Positions 27,185 through 36,678 of a stretch of DNA of 64,000 nucleotides are shown here, piece by piece (positions within the stretch are counted from its first letter, which is position 1; every line of letters begins with the position of its first letter). Under the pieces are notes generated by a model. That model did not search any database, had not been told where the DNA came from, and saw nothing but the letters and a program-made list of their open reading frames with translations. The stretch is from positions 372,001 to 436,000 of the forward strand of contig NZ_JAATHD010000002.1 of assembly GCF_011947265.1 (NCBI RefSeq), in the 5' to 3' direction. A program made the position numbers and the translations under genes. The stretch comes from Paenibacillus sp. HB172176 (GTDB taxonomy: Bacteria; Bacillota; Bacilli; Paenibacillales; Paenibacillaceae).

Positions 27185-27232
27185 GAAGAACCGGCCGCAT
27201 ACGAAGCGCGCAGCCGCCGGTTCTTCTTCCGT
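27184..27232. terminator. Convergent terminator between gerPE and the GH15 gene
   Basis: AGAAGAACCGGC (27184-27195) pairs perfectly with its complement at 27216-27227. On the plus strand the stem ends in TTCTTCTTCC and on the minus strand in TTCTTCTCAT, so both directions have a pyrimidine-rich but imperfect tail. Confidence 0.8.
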
Positions 27233-27236
27233 TCAA

Positions 27237-29210
27237 TCAGTCTTCGTGCCTGGAGTTAAGCTCCTTGTATTTGGCAGCATATTTGCTCACGCTGTGCACG
27301 ACCGTAGCATGCGACCAGGTGAGCGGAGCGACGGACAAAGGCGTGCCGTCATACGGATTCAACTGCTCGGGAAGCAATCCGCTCGGAAGCGCGTGATCCG
27401 CGACCCATTGCAGGGTTCGACGCGGCCCCTCCAGCTCCTCAAGCGATGTGGCCGAATCAATCTCGAAATTCGCCACCCATAGCGTGCATATGATCCACGG
27501 ATTGCCCGGCACCTTGTCGATTTCGCCGGACTGTTGGAAATAATAATCATTCGTATAACGGGCAATGCCGCCTATTTCCGTTTTGATTTGCAGGCCTTCT
27601 TTGATTGCGTTCATCGTTCGGACCACTCTGTAGTCATCTGCAGGCAGAACGCCAAATTCCAGAATGCCGAACAGACTGCTCTCGAGCGTCATATCCTTCA
27701 CCCAACGATTGTCTTTCTGAATCAAGCCTCGCGCGAACCTTCCTGTTTCCTCGTCCCATAGATGCTTCAAGATGCCCTCTTTGATTGATTGCGCGGTATT
27801 CTTGTAATGGTCGCTTCGCTCGTAATCGCCGAACAAATCGGTGAAGAACGATGCCGCCATAAGTCCGCCGTATACGGAAGCCGCCGTATAGCTCCAAATG
27901 CCGTAGCGTTCCTCCCACAGATCATAGCTCGGCTTCGGGAGCGACAAAGAATGCTCCACATATTGACTCAGGAAGGATGCTCCCTTGCGAATCAAATTGC
28001 TGTATACCGCCTGCGGGAGCTCTATAACCCCATTCCGGTCATAGTCGCGCCACAGCGCGAACAGCACGAGCGCGGTTTCATCCTCTTGAATCGGCAGACG
28101 CTTGCTTCCCTGCACGATATAAGGATGCCAGCTGGAGCCCACCGTTCCGTCCGGATTATATTTGTGATAGAGATACCCTTCCGGCGCCAGCGCCGCCGCG
28201 CAGAAGTGGAAGAAGGGCACGATGACGCTCTGATAGCCGGCCATCGACATCGCCTCCGCAATCAATGCGCCGTCTCTCGGCCACATATAGCTGTAATGAT
28301 CCCGGTTATATTGCAGAATATCCGTATCATTCGCAGCCAATATCGCTCCGCGTTCGTCGACCTGCGTTCGAACGAGAAGCAGGCTCTTCTTGAACAACTT
28401 CACGACATCGCCGGGAAGATCGCCCAAATCCTTCTCCGCCCGGCGCAGCCAATGATTCCAATAGATCACCATCCGGCTTAGCAGCTTCTCGGGATGATTC
28501 TCATGGACATATTGGTTCAAAGCCTTCACTTCTTCGAGATTTTTGCCAATCGACATCCAATAATAGACGCTCTTATCGCCTCGCGGCTCCACGAAGGTGC
28601 GGAAGCTGATCGTGCTGTCTACCGAGCCTTGCGCGATCGTATTGCCCATAAGCACGCCGTCCTCTGCGTCCTTCCAAGTGCCCTCCGCGGATTGGAATCT
28701 CTTGATTCCCGTCGAATATTGCATCATGCCGCCTTCGTCGGAGAAGCCGTTGAACATGAAATAATTCGAGCGCTTATAATGAAACAGAGTATGGTTCTCC
28801 GGATAATACACCGCGGTATCTCCGACCTCGGAGCCTTCGATCATCAGATCCTGATGAAAGAATAATCGAACCTCCTTCTTCTCGTCGCTCTGATTGCGGA
28901 TAACGACCCGCTTGATATAGATGCATTCGCGTTGATGAATGCCGTCGTTCATATACAGCTCGACGCCGAGTCCTTCATGCTTCGCCGTCACGTTCGTAAC
29001 CAGCGAATCCTCTATATAATCCAGCTCAATCTTCCAAGCCGGCTCATCAAGCCAAGAGAATACGCCGTCAACCCAGATGCCGAGACGGCAATAATGGCCG
29101 CCCACATGATTGAGCTGACCGACATAGGGATAGTAAATATCGCGTATATAACAATGATTATCCAGATTAAGCAGCATTTTGCCGTTGCCGATTACAAGAT
29201 CACGGGACAT
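27237..29210 (-). CDS. Glycoside hydrolase family 15 (glucoamylase-like)
   Basis: 657 aa, no signal peptide, hence cytosolic. An N-terminal beta-sandwich (residues 1 to ~265) precedes an (alpha/alpha)6 barrel. GH15 motifs: YMWPRDGALIAEAM, GSSWHPYIV, the general-acid region YDLWEERYGIWSYTA, and the base-containing LPSGLLPEQLNP near the end. It would release glucose from the ends of glycogen or malto-oligosaccharides. It overlaps glgA by 19 bp and closes the glycogen gene group, which has no glycogen phosphorylase here. Substrate is inferred from context. Confidence 0.88.
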   Translation of the reverse strand: MSRDLVIGNGKMLLNLDNHCYIRDIYYPYVGQLNHVGGHYCRLGIWVDGVFSWLDEPAWKIELDYIEDSLVTNVTAKHEGLGVELYMNDGIHQRECIYIKRVVIRNQSDEKKEVRLFFHQDLMIEGSEVGDTAVYYPENHTLFHYKRSNYFMFNGFSDEGGMMQYSTGIKRFQSAEGTWKDAEDGVLMGNTIAQGSVDSTISFRTFVEPRGDKSVYYWMSIGKNLEEVKALNQYVHENHPEKLLSRMVIYWNHWLRRAEKDLGDLPGDVVKLFKKSLLLVRTQVDERGAILAANDTDILQYNRDHYSYMWPRDGALIAEAMSMAGYQSVIVPFFHFCAAALAPEGYLYHKYNPDGTVGSSWHPYIVQGSKRLPIQEDETALVLFALWRDYDRNGVIELPQAVYSNLIRKGASFLSQYVEHSLSLPKPSYDLWEERYGIWSYTAASVYGGLMAASFFTDLFGDYERSDHYKNTAQSIKEGILKHLWDEETGRFARGLIQKDNRWVKDMTLESSLFGILEFGVLPADDYRVVRTMNAIKEGLQIKTEIGGIARYTNDYYFQQSGEIDKVPGNPWIICTLWVANFEIDSATSLEELEGPRRTLQWVADHALPSGLLPEQLNPYDGTPLSVAPLTWSHATVVHSVSKYAAKYKELNSRHED

Positions 29211-30655
29211 GGCTCAGTCTCCTTTCGATGCGGAATCATGTCTGAATAGAGCTTAAGGTAAGCTTTGGCGGAGCTGGTCCAGCTGTAATCCTGCTTGGCC
29301 CCATTGCTAACGATTTGCTTCCATTCCTCTTCCTTCTCATAGACGGCAAGCGCTCTTCTAACTCCGTCCAGAAATTCATGCGCGTTATAATTGGCGAAGG
29401 TGAAGCCGGTTCCTTCGCCCGTGAACGCGTTGTAAGGCTGAACCGTATCCTTCAAGCCGCCCGTTTCGCGCACAATCGGCACGGTTCGGTAGCGAAGCGC
29501 GATCAGTTGACTCAGCCCGCAAGGCTCAAATTTCGACGGCATCGCGAACATATCCGAGCCGGCATAGATTCGCCTCGCTATACGATCGCTGTAGCCAAGC
29601 CAAATGGCCGCTTTATGAGGAAACTCCCTGGCCGCGCGCTGGAACATCTCTTCATACTTCCTGTCGCCCGCGCCGAGTACGATCAACTGAATTTCCTCCT
29701 GGAGCAAATCGTTCAGAATCGCTGCAATGAGATCGAAGCCCTTCTGTTCCACCAAGCGGGATACAATGCCGATGACCGGGATCTGCTGCGACTGCGGCAG
29801 ACCGAACTCCGCTTGCAGATCAAGCTTGTTGCGGCGCTTGCGAGGCAAGGAATTGCGATAAGGCGTATGAAGCGAGCCATCGTTCATCGGATCGAACGAA
29901 TTCTCGTCGATTCCGTTGACGATGCCGGTCAGATCCCCCGATCGATAACGAAGCAGCCCGTCAAGCTGTTCGCCATAGTACGGAGACTGAATCTCCCGGG
30001 CGTACGAGGCGCTTACCGTCGTCAGCTTATCTCCGTACACCAGCCCGCCCTTCATGCAGCTTGCCGCGCCGTTGAACTCCAGACTATCCGCCGTGAAGCA
30101 TTCATCGCCCGCTCCTGTGAACTCCTTCATCAGATCAATGCCGAACAAGCCCTGATACTGCAAATTGTGAATGGTGAACACCGACTTCACACTACGCCAT
30201 AGCGGATCATAAGCGTATCTTGTTTTGAGCAGAAACGGAATGAGACCCGTCTGCCAATCATGGCAATGCACGATATCAGGCCGGAATCCCATATATTGAG
30301 CGCACTCTGCGACGGCGAAACAGAAGAACACAAATCGTTCCGGGTCATCCCCGTAGCCGTACAAGCCGCCGCGTTTGAAATAAAATTCATTATCGATAAG
30401 ATAATAGACCGTCCCGTCTATTTCCGCTTTCAGCAAGCCGCAATATTGATTGCGCCAGCCGAAGGAGACCGTGAATTCCGCGATACGCTCGAACTTGCTG
30501 CTGAAAACATCGGGAATTTGCTCATATTTCGGCAGAATGACGCGCACATCGCTGCCCAGCTTGTTCAACGCCTTGGGCAGCGCTCCGGCTACATCCGCAA
30601 GTCCGCCTGTTTTGGCCAGCGGCACCGCTTCCGAGGCTGCAAACAGTATATTCAT
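29192..30655 (-). CDS. glgA: Glycogen synthase GlgA
   Basis: 487 aa GT5 enzyme using ADP-glucose. N-terminal ADP-glucose/acceptor motif KTGGLADVAGALPKAL (residues 15-30), a C-terminal Rossmann domain with GIVSRLVEQKGFDL and EPCGLSQLIALRYRTVPIVRETGGL. Extends the alpha-1,4-glucan chain in the cytosol. It lies 70 bp after glgD and overlaps the downstream GH15 gene, consistent with one operon. Confidence 0.97.
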   Translation of the reverse strand: MNILFAASEAVPLAKTGGLADVAGALPKALNKLGSDVRVILPKYEQIPDVFSSKFERIAEFTVSFGWRNQYCGLLKAEIDGTVYYLIDNEFYFKRGGLYGYGDDPERFVFFCFAVAECAQYMGFRPDIVHCHDWQTGLIPFLLKTRYAYDPLWRSVKSVFTIHNLQYQGLFGIDLMKEFTGAGDECFTADSLEFNGAASCMKGGLVYGDKLTTVSASYAREIQSPYYGEQLDGLLRYRSGDLTGIVNGIDENSFDPMNDGSLHTPYRNSLPRKRRNKLDLQAEFGLPQSQQIPVIGIVSRLVEQKGFDLIAAILNDLLQEEIQLIVLGAGDRKYEEMFQRAAREFPHKAAIWLGYSDRIARRIYAGSDMFAMPSKFEPCGLSQLIALRYRTVPIVRETGGLKDTVQPYNAFTGEGTGFTFANYNAHEFLDGVRRALAVYEKEEEWKQIVSNGAKQDYSWTSSAKAYLKLYSDMIPHRKETEPCPVIL

Positions 30656-30725
30656 CTTCTCTCCAACCTCCTGATCCGACGCAAAATTCTAATCTCCTGC
30701 AAGCTTCTCTCTATCTATCTCAACC

Positions 30726-31838
30726 TTAAATGACTTTCCGTTTGCCCGCCAGGAACGGCGAGGTCGCCGCGCCGCGGATATCGCGCTCGGCCTCCACAAG
30801 CACATCTTTATCCAGAATGCTGAATTGCACATGGCTTCCCGCTCCGATTCGACCATTCTGCATAATAATACTGTCCTGCACAACTGCGCCAGGCTCCACA
30901 TGAACGCCCCGGAACAGGATGCTGTTCGTCACTGTGCCTTCAATGCGGCAGCCGTTGGCAATAAGCGAGTTTGATACCCGCGAGCATTCGGCATACCGTG
31001 CGGGCGGCTCATCCTTCACTTTCGTATAGATAGGTCCGGGCTGGAAGAACAGCTGCTTGTATACCCTGCTGTTCAGCAGATTCATACTGTGCTCGTAATA
31101 GCTCGGGAGCGTGTTGACAATGCCGAGATAGCCTTCGTACAAATAAGCTTGCACCTTGAGCTGATCCAGTCTCGAGAAGATCGCGTGACGCACGAGATGA
31201 TCCTGTCCCTGCGCCAGCGAAGTTTCCACAAGCTCCATCAACAGCTCCTTGCGCATCACGTACATTTCCATCGAGGAGGTGTTGCTGACCATCCTGCCAT
31301 AGCTATCCTGCATCGCAACGATTCTGCCGCCTTCGTCCAAACGGACCTTGCGCGCCGTGCCTGAGAGCGGCTGCTCGTGCTGCTTGCAAATGACTGTAAT
31401 ATCGGCTTCCGTCTCGAGATGCCGGGCAATTACCTCATCAAAGTCGACATTGCACACCATGTGGCTTCTTGTAATCACGACATAATCCATGGAAGAACGG
31501 TTGAAATAATCCCGGTGCTGATAGAAATGATAGAGATCGCCTCTGGAAATCTCCTGAATATCGTCGGTTCCGGGCGGAAGAATGAACAAGCCGCTTTGGC
31601 GGTGCTGCAAATCCCATGATTTCCCTGATCCGAGATGATCCATGAGGGAACGGTATTTCGTATGCGCGAACACGGCTACGTGATTAATGCCGGAATTGAC
31701 CATGCTCGAGAGCACAAAGTCGATGAGGCGGTATCTCGCTCCGAACGGAACGGTCGCGAGGCAACGGCTTTGCGTAAGTCTTTCCAATTCATCCGACTCG
31801 TGAATCAGATTAATGACGCCCATTACTTTATGTTTCAT
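30726..31838 (-). CDS. glgD: Glucose-1-phosphate adenylyltransferase subunit GlgD
   Basis: 370 aa. Homologous to GlgC but lacking the usual N-terminal GGxGxRL nucleotide loop (the N-terminus reads [20 protein letters not shown]), as in GlgD, the second subunit of the Bacillus ADP-glucose pyrophosphorylase. The C-terminal left-handed beta-helix is present ([20 protein letters not shown]). The ATG overlaps the glgC stop (ATGA). It probably raises GlgC activity in a heterotetramer. Confidence 0.95.
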   Translation of the reverse strand: MKHKVMGVINLIHESDELERLTQSRCLATVPFGARYRLIDFVLSSMVNSGINHVAVFAHTKYRSLMDHLGSGKSWDLQHRQSGLFILPPGTDDIQEISRGDLYHFYQHRDYFNRSSMDYVVITRSHMVCNVDFDEVIARHLETEADITVICKQHEQPLSGTARKVRLDEGGRIVAMQDSYGRMVSNTSSMEMYVMRKELLMELVETSLAQGQDHLVRHAIFSRLDQLKVQAYLYEGYLGIVNTLPSYYEHSMNLLNSRVYKQLFFQPGPIYTKVKDEPPARYAECSRVSNSLIANGCRIEGTVTNSILFRGVHVEPGAVVQDSIIMQNGRIGAGSHVQFSILDKDVLVEAERDIRGAATSPFLAGKRKVI

Positions 31839-33001
31839 GGCAGCTCCACCTCCAGAAGTTCATGCTCCTTCTCGACATATTGCTCCACGGCAATGACCGT
31901 AATCGCTTCGTCGTCCGGGCTTCCAATCGTAACCCCGGCTTGAATGACGGCGCCTTCGCCAATAATCGCCCGATGAATCCTCGCGCCTGCTCCAATCCGG
32001 ACATTCGGCATAATGACAGACTCTGCAATGTACGTGTTCTCTTCGACTTGCACGCCGTAGAACAGGATGGAGCGCTCTACGGTGCCCTCGAGAACACAGC
32101 CTTCAGTAATAAGCGATGAGGTAATCACCGCCGTCGAAGAAGCGAATTGCGCAGGTTGATTCGGACTGACGGAGTAGATTCTCCACTCCGGATCGTTAAG
32201 CTCCAGTGACGGCTCCTCTTCAAGCAAATCCATATTAGCCTCCCACAGACTTTCGATCGTACCGACATCCTTCCAGTAGCCCTTGAACGGATAGGCGTAG
32301 AATTGAAGTCCGTCGCGCATCATTGCGGGAATGACGTCCTTGCCGAAGTCATGGCTGGATGATCGATTCGCTTCATCATAGATCAAGTACTTCTGCAACG
32401 CCTTCCAGGAGAAAATATATACCCCCATCGAAGCGATATTGCTGCTCGGGTTTTTCGGCTTCTCTTCAAAAGCCGTAATCCGGTCCTCATCGTCCAGATG
32501 CATGACGCCAAAGCGGCTGGCTTCCTTCCAATCCACCTGTATGCCGGCAATGGTTACATCGGCTCCGCTGTTTTTGTGATGCTGTAGCATCAAATCATAA
32601 TCCATCTTGTAAATATGATCGCCGGATATAATAAGGACATACTCGGGATCGTATCTTTCGATGAAGGCCATGTTTTGATAGATTGCATTCGCCGTTCCCT
32701 TGTACCACACCCCGCCCTTCTGCTTCATGAACGGAGGAAGAATGGTCATGCCGCCGTCCCTGCGGTCCAGCCCCCAGGGACTGCCGATGCCCAGATAGCG
32801 GTTAAGCTCAAGCGGTTGATACTGGGTCAAGACTCCGACGGTGTCTATGCCGGAATGCGCGCAATTGCTTAACGTGAAATCAATAATGCGATATTTGCCG
32901 CCGAAATAGACAGCAGGCTTTGCGAGATCCTTCGTCAACACTCCAAGTCTCTTGCCTTCTCCTCCGGCAAGCAGCATTGCTATCATTTCCTTGCGACCCA
33001 T
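31835..33001 (-). CDS. glgC: Glucose-1-phosphate adenylyltransferase GlgC
   Basis: 388 aa. Makes ADP-glucose from ATP and glucose-1-phosphate, the committed step of glycogen synthesis. Nucleotide loop [22 protein letters not shown], the [10 protein letters not shown] segment, [12 protein letters not shown], and a C-terminal beta-helix. The ATG at 33001 is nine bases after TAAAAGGAG. Directly upstream of that site is a repeat element, which separates glgC from glgB. Confidence 0.96.
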   Translation of the reverse strand: MGRKEMIAMLLAGGEGKRLGVLTKDLAKPAVYFGGKYRIIDFTLSNCAHSGIDTVGVLTQYQPLELNRYLGIGSPWGLDRRDGGMTILPPFMKQKGGVWYKGTANAIYQNMAFIERYDPEYVLIISGDHIYKMDYDLMLQHHKNSGADVTIAGIQVDWKEASRFGVMHLDDEDRITAFEEKPKNPSSNIASMGVYIFSWKALQKYLIYDEANRSSSHDFGKDVIPAMMRDGLQFYAYPFKGYWKDVGTIESLWEANMDLLEEEPSLELNDPEWRIYSVSPNQPAQFASSTAVITSSLITEGCVLEGTVERSILFYGVQVEENTYIAESVIMPNVRIGAGARIHRAIIGEGAVIQAGVTIGSPDDEAITVIAVEQYVEKEHELLEVELP

Positions 33002-33014
33002 GGACACCAGCTCC

Positions 33015-33277
33015 TTTTAGAGGTTGTTCAAAAAGCCCAATTTCAATAACGAAGTAGAACTGTAAGTAGCTCGACATCCCATATTGCATTCAGCCGAAAC
33101 AAGTATATGCTTACGAAGCGATGTTTCCTACGGAAATATTTCAGTTGCTCACGTAGTATTCACTACAAGCGGATGCTTACGAAGTACGTTTCTCACGAAA
33201 CGTTTTAGCTACTCACTTTCTAGCTTCATACAATCTCCTCGATTCTTGAAACCGGACTTTTTGAACTCGCACTTTTA
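33015..33277 (+). repeat. MITE-like repeat, copy A (between glgB and glgC)
   Basis: Element 33020-33272 (253 bp) between 5-bp direct repeats TTTTA (33015-33019 and 33273-33277). Its ends hold GTTCAAAAAG and the complement CTTTTTGAAC (core 33026-33266). Inside are two imperfect tandem units of ~65 bp, each with ACAAG at its start, GCTTACGAAG, and a small hairpin (TTTCC/GGAAA; CGTTTC/GAAACG). It matches copies at 45362 and 56558 over its whole length and encodes no transposase. The right flank on the glgC side abuts its Shine-Dalgarno sequence. Confidence 0.9.
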
Positions 33278-33294
33278 ATAGATGATTCCCTCTT

Positions 33295-35187
33295 TCATTT
33301 CAATATAAGAAGCATAAACGCAAAAGGGGGCAATTGAATTGAAATGCTCTGATTGCGGCCATGCCAAGCGACAGGTTCGCTGCTGTAGGTTTGCAATCCT
33401 CTATCAGCCGGTCCGCCGTACTGTTGCAAGGTGCTGTCGATCAAGGTGGAGTAGCTTCCTTCTTCGGGCACTCCCACCCTGTAGGAATCATAAGCATTTC
33501 CCGAGAAATTCGCCGCTATAAGCGAAATGCTAGATTCACCGCAACGAATAAAGGATATGACGGAGTGCTCCGCATTATGAACGTCAATCCATTCAAAGCA
33601 TCCGGGATCCCGATCCCTCTCCCAAAGCGAAGGAGTTTCCAAATAAACATGATTGAGAGTATGGACATATTGCCGCATGCTTCGATGGGATTCATACTCC
33701 AGAAGCATCCAATCGAGCATGTCGCCGTCCTTCCATTCGTCGAATTGCCCGAATTCGCCGCCCATGAACAGCAGCTTCTTGCCTGGATGCGTCATCCAAT
33801 AGCCGTAAAATAGCCGCAGCTGAGCGAATTTCTGTTCATAATCGCCGGGCATCTTGTTCAATAAGGATCTTTTGCCGTGCACGACCTCGTCATGCGAGAG
33901 AGGGAGCACGTAATTTTCTGAAAATGCGTACGTCAGCGAGAAAGTGATCAAATGATGATGACGCGAACGATCATGCGGCTCCAGCTCCATATACCGAAGC
34001 ATGTCGTTCATCCATCCCATATTCCACTTGAAGTTAAAGCCCAGTCCGCCCATATAGGTCGGCGAGGTGACGGCTGGCCAAGCGGTCGAATCTTCAGCCA
34101 GCATTAATGCATCGGGGTAATAATGAAACACGTTTTCATTAAGTTGTTTGAGGAAGCGGAGAGCGTGCAAATTCTCTTTCCCGCCATATTCGTTGTAGGT
34201 ATACATCTCCGGCGGTTTGTCCATATGCAGATTTAGCATATTGGCTACCGCATCGACTCTGAGACCGTCAATATGGAACATATCCAACCAGAAGATCGCG
34301 TTCGAAATAAGAAAGCTTAGTATTTCTTGCTTGGAGAAGTCGAATTGAAGCGTTCCCCACAGCGGCAATTCGGCCCGTTTCCCGTCCGCGCCTTCGAACA
34401 GAGGCGTTCCGTCGAAGAGGCGAAGGCCATGACTATCCTTGCAGAAATGTCCGGGGACCCAGTCCAATATAACGCCGATGCCATGAGCATGACAGTCGTC
34501 AATGAGCCTCATCAGGCCTTTCGGAGAGCCGTAGCGGCTTGTCGCACTGTAGAAGCCCGTTACCTGATAGCCCCATGATTGATCAAGCGGATGCTCGGCG
34601 AGCGGCATGAACTCGAGATGCGTATAGCCCATTTCGGCCAAATATGGGATGAGATCATTTCCTAATTGTTCGTACGTATAGAAATCTTCCTTGCCTTTAA
34701 TCTTCCATGATCCGGCATGCGCTTCATAGATCAGCATCGGATTGGTGTAGACCGATTTATCATGCTTCCCGGTAATCCAATCGCCATCGCTCCATGCAAA
34801 GCCGTCCAAATTCGCAACGATGGAAGCCGTTCCGGGACGCAGCTCCGATTGAAAGGCATAAGGATCCGCCTTTCTGATTATCTGTCCATTCGATCCTATT
34901 AGCTCGAATTTGTACAGCTCTCCTTCGCATAAATGCGGAACAAAAAGCGCGAAAACGCCTGTTGTGCCCAGTCTCTCCATGCGATGGGAATCGCCTTGCC
35001 AATGATTGAAATTGCCGATTACTCGAACCTCTCGGGCATTGGGGGCCCAAACAGCGAAGCGAACCCCGTATGTATCGTCCCAATAGCCGGGATGAGTGCC
35101 CAAGAAACGATAGCTGTGATGCGACACGCCTTTGTTAAACAAATACAAATCCTCTTCGGTAATGCCGAAGAACTCCATATTCACCAT
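33295..35187 (-). CDS. glgB: 1,4-alpha-glucan branching enzyme GlgB
   Basis: 630 aa GH13 enzyme that makes alpha-1,6 branches in glycogen. An N-terminal CBM48 domain (YGVRFAVWAPNAREVRVIGNFN) precedes the TIM barrel with HIDGLRVDAVANML (nucleophile Asp), LMLAEDSTAWP (acid Glu) and VLPLSHDEVVHGKRSL. The ATG at 35187 is ten bases after GGAGGT. It lies upstream of glgC on the same strand, separated by ~290 bp that contain a repeat element. Confidence 0.95.
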   Translation of the reverse strand: MVNMEFFGITEEDLYLFNKGVSHHSYRFLGTHPGYWDDTYGVRFAVWAPNAREVRVIGNFNHWQGDSHRMERLGTTGVFALFVPHLCEGELYKFELIGSNGQIIRKADPYAFQSELRPGTASIVANLDGFAWSDGDWITGKHDKSVYTNPMLIYEAHAGSWKIKGKEDFYTYEQLGNDLIPYLAEMGYTHLEFMPLAEHPLDQSWGYQVTGFYSATSRYGSPKGLMRLIDDCHAHGIGVILDWVPGHFCKDSHGLRLFDGTPLFEGADGKRAELPLWGTLQFDFSKQEILSFLISNAIFWLDMFHIDGLRVDAVANMLNLHMDKPPEMYTYNEYGGKENLHALRFLKQLNENVFHYYPDALMLAEDSTAWPAVTSPTYMGGLGFNFKWNMGWMNDMLRYMELEPHDRSRHHHLITFSLTYAFSENYVLPLSHDEVVHGKRSLLNKMPGDYEQKFAQLRLFYGYWMTHPGKKLLFMGGEFGQFDEWKDGDMLDWMLLEYESHRSMRQYVHTLNHVYLETPSLWERDRDPGCFEWIDVHNAEHSVISFIRCGESSISLIAANFSGNAYDSYRVGVPEEGSYSTLIDSTLQQYGGPADRGLQTYSSEPVAWHGRNQSISIQLPPFAFMLLILK

Positions 35188-35303
35188 TTGCTGTCTCACC
35201 TCCGCCGGGAAGAGTAATACTTATTAGTATACATCCTTCTTTGAAAAAGAAACAGTCCATTTTCATAGCGGAGAAGCCAAATGTTAATAAAGCTTACAAA
35301 TCC

Positions 35304-35528
35304 CTATTCTTTGCCCGTTACGCGTTGAATGTAATAATGCTTCGAGCAATAGCCTTTTGCTAGAACCTTGCCCTGACAATTTGCCCATTCGCAAACCTTG
35401 ACTGTTTTTACTCGGCGCGGCTTGACGATTTCAGGATCTCCGTGCCGAATCAATCGCTGATGATGCATGGCGCAGAGCCTCTTTGCTTTAACCGTCTTCA
35501 AACAGTTATCGATGATGCAAATCTCCAT
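35304..35528 (-). CDS. Small protein with two zinc-knuckle repeats
   Basis: 74 aa built from two copies of one motif: CIIDNC...VKAKRLCAMHHQRLIRHGDP (first half) and CEWANC...VLAKGYCSKHYYIQRVTG (second half), i.e. C-x4-C-x8-C-x2-H in both. The pattern resembles the zinc-binding N-terminal part of some HNH endonucleases, but no HNH catalytic residues are seen. The ribosome site AGGGGGA is good. It stands alone between glgB and a divergent PAS protein. DNA or RNA binding is a guess. Confidence 0.75.
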   Translation of the reverse strand: MEICIIDNCLKTVKAKRLCAMHHQRLIRHGDPEIVKPRRVKTVKVCEWANCQGKVLAKGYCSKHYYIQRVTGKE

Positions 35529-35762
35529 AAGCTGTTCCCCCTGTCTATTTCCATCCTAAAGGGAATTTCGCTTATCATAAAGTCTGCTGAAAGCTCGTCA
35601 GCATTCACTTACTCTATGCTTAATAGAGCTTTCTGCTCCTACATCTTTTTTCTGTCACGAAGTTTAAATGATTAAACAAAAGGATTCAAAATATAGGGAA
35701 TTTCCCCCTTTTATGTTACGATGACATGAAAAGGCGATTTAAAGAGAGAGCGGGGAAATCAT

Positions 35763-36677
35763 TTGCCAATATTCGAACAGGTATTTCAGTTATTGGAGCA
35801 GCCGATGCTTCTGCTTGCACAATCAAGAGGCAATATAAAAATCAAAGCCGCGAATCAGGCCTTTCAGCAATTCGTCGGAAAGTCGACGGAAGAGCTGCTG
35901 GCGCAAGGCTTCGATTCATTGTTTGCGCCGCTGGCGTTCGATCTGTCGAAGCGTTGCCATAAAAGCGAGGCTGTTCTGCACGCGAACAAGAAGAGGGAGG
36001 TCGCCGTCCGTATCGAGCTCATCCCGATCGACTCGCTAGCGCAAGCGCGGGTCGATTCCGGGAGCAGACGGACACAGACAGCCGTTATGCTGATTGAGGA
36101 TTTAACGGCTTACAAATGGCTGTCGCAGCAATTGGAACGGGACAAGGTGCTCATCAGCGGTATTGTGAACAAGCACCTGCATATTCAATTTCTTCGCGAC
36201 AGCCTCTCCCCTCTGCTGTTCGAGCCGGATCGATCCCTCGATGACGAGAATCTGCTTCAATTCATTGCCGAGCATGAGAGAGAGAAGATTATATCGATTC
36301 TGGAGCAGGGAAGCGCCGTTTCGAAGGAGCAGCGCATCAACGTGCAGACCAGCAAACAAAGCGGCGTGGAAGCCGAACTGGAGTTGACCTATATTCCCAT
36401 TCTCGACGGTTTTGGCCAATGCTCGCAATATGCCTTTGTGATCTGGGATTTAAGACCCTCCGAGGACAGGACGGACGCTTCCATGAAGCTTCGCATCTGG
36501 ATGGCGAAGCGGGATATATCCGCCGCGCAGCTTTCCTCTGCGACCGGAATATCCATTCAGACGATATCCAAGCTGCGAAACGGCAAGATCGAGAAACCGC
36601 AGCGACTTACCGCCGAACTGATCGCGTCCGAGCTTGGCGTCAAGGTTCAGGATATATGGCCGCGCACTCGCAAATAA
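35763..36677 (+). CDS. PAS-domain protein with C-terminal XRE helix-turn-helix
   Basis: 304 aa. Residues ~5-115 look like a PAS domain (LEQPMLLLAQSRGNIKIKAAN ... QQFVGKSTEEL); residues ~130-230 may hold a second, degenerate PAS-like region (ISGIVNKHLHIQF ... LTYIPILDGFGQ). Residues ~238-300 are an XRE-type HTH (RDISAAQLSSATGISIQTISKLRNGKIEKPQ). The start is a TTG after GCGGGGA. Probably a one-component regulator sensing a small ligand or redox state; target unknown. Convergent with helD. Confidence 0.75.
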   Translation: MPIFEQVFQLLEQPMLLLAQSRGNIKIKAANQAFQQFVGKSTEELLAQGFDSLFAPLAFDLSKRCHKSEAVLHANKKREVAVRIELIPIDSLAQARVDSGSRRTQTAVMLIEDLTAYKWLSQQLERDKVLISGIVNKHLHIQFLRDSLSPLLFEPDRSLDDENLLQFIAEHEREKIISILEQGSAVSKEQRINVQTSKQSGVEAELELTYIPILDGFGQCSQYAFVIWDLRPSEDRTDASMKLRIWMAKRDISAAQLSSATGISIQTISKLRNGKIEKPQRLTAELIASELGVKVQDIWPRTRK

Positions 36678-36678
36678 T

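Noticed and set aside
34124..34138. A catabolite-response-like palindrome TGAAACACGTTTTCA inside glgB
   Set aside because: It is one base longer than the cre consensus and sits deep in the coding region, so it cannot be supported.
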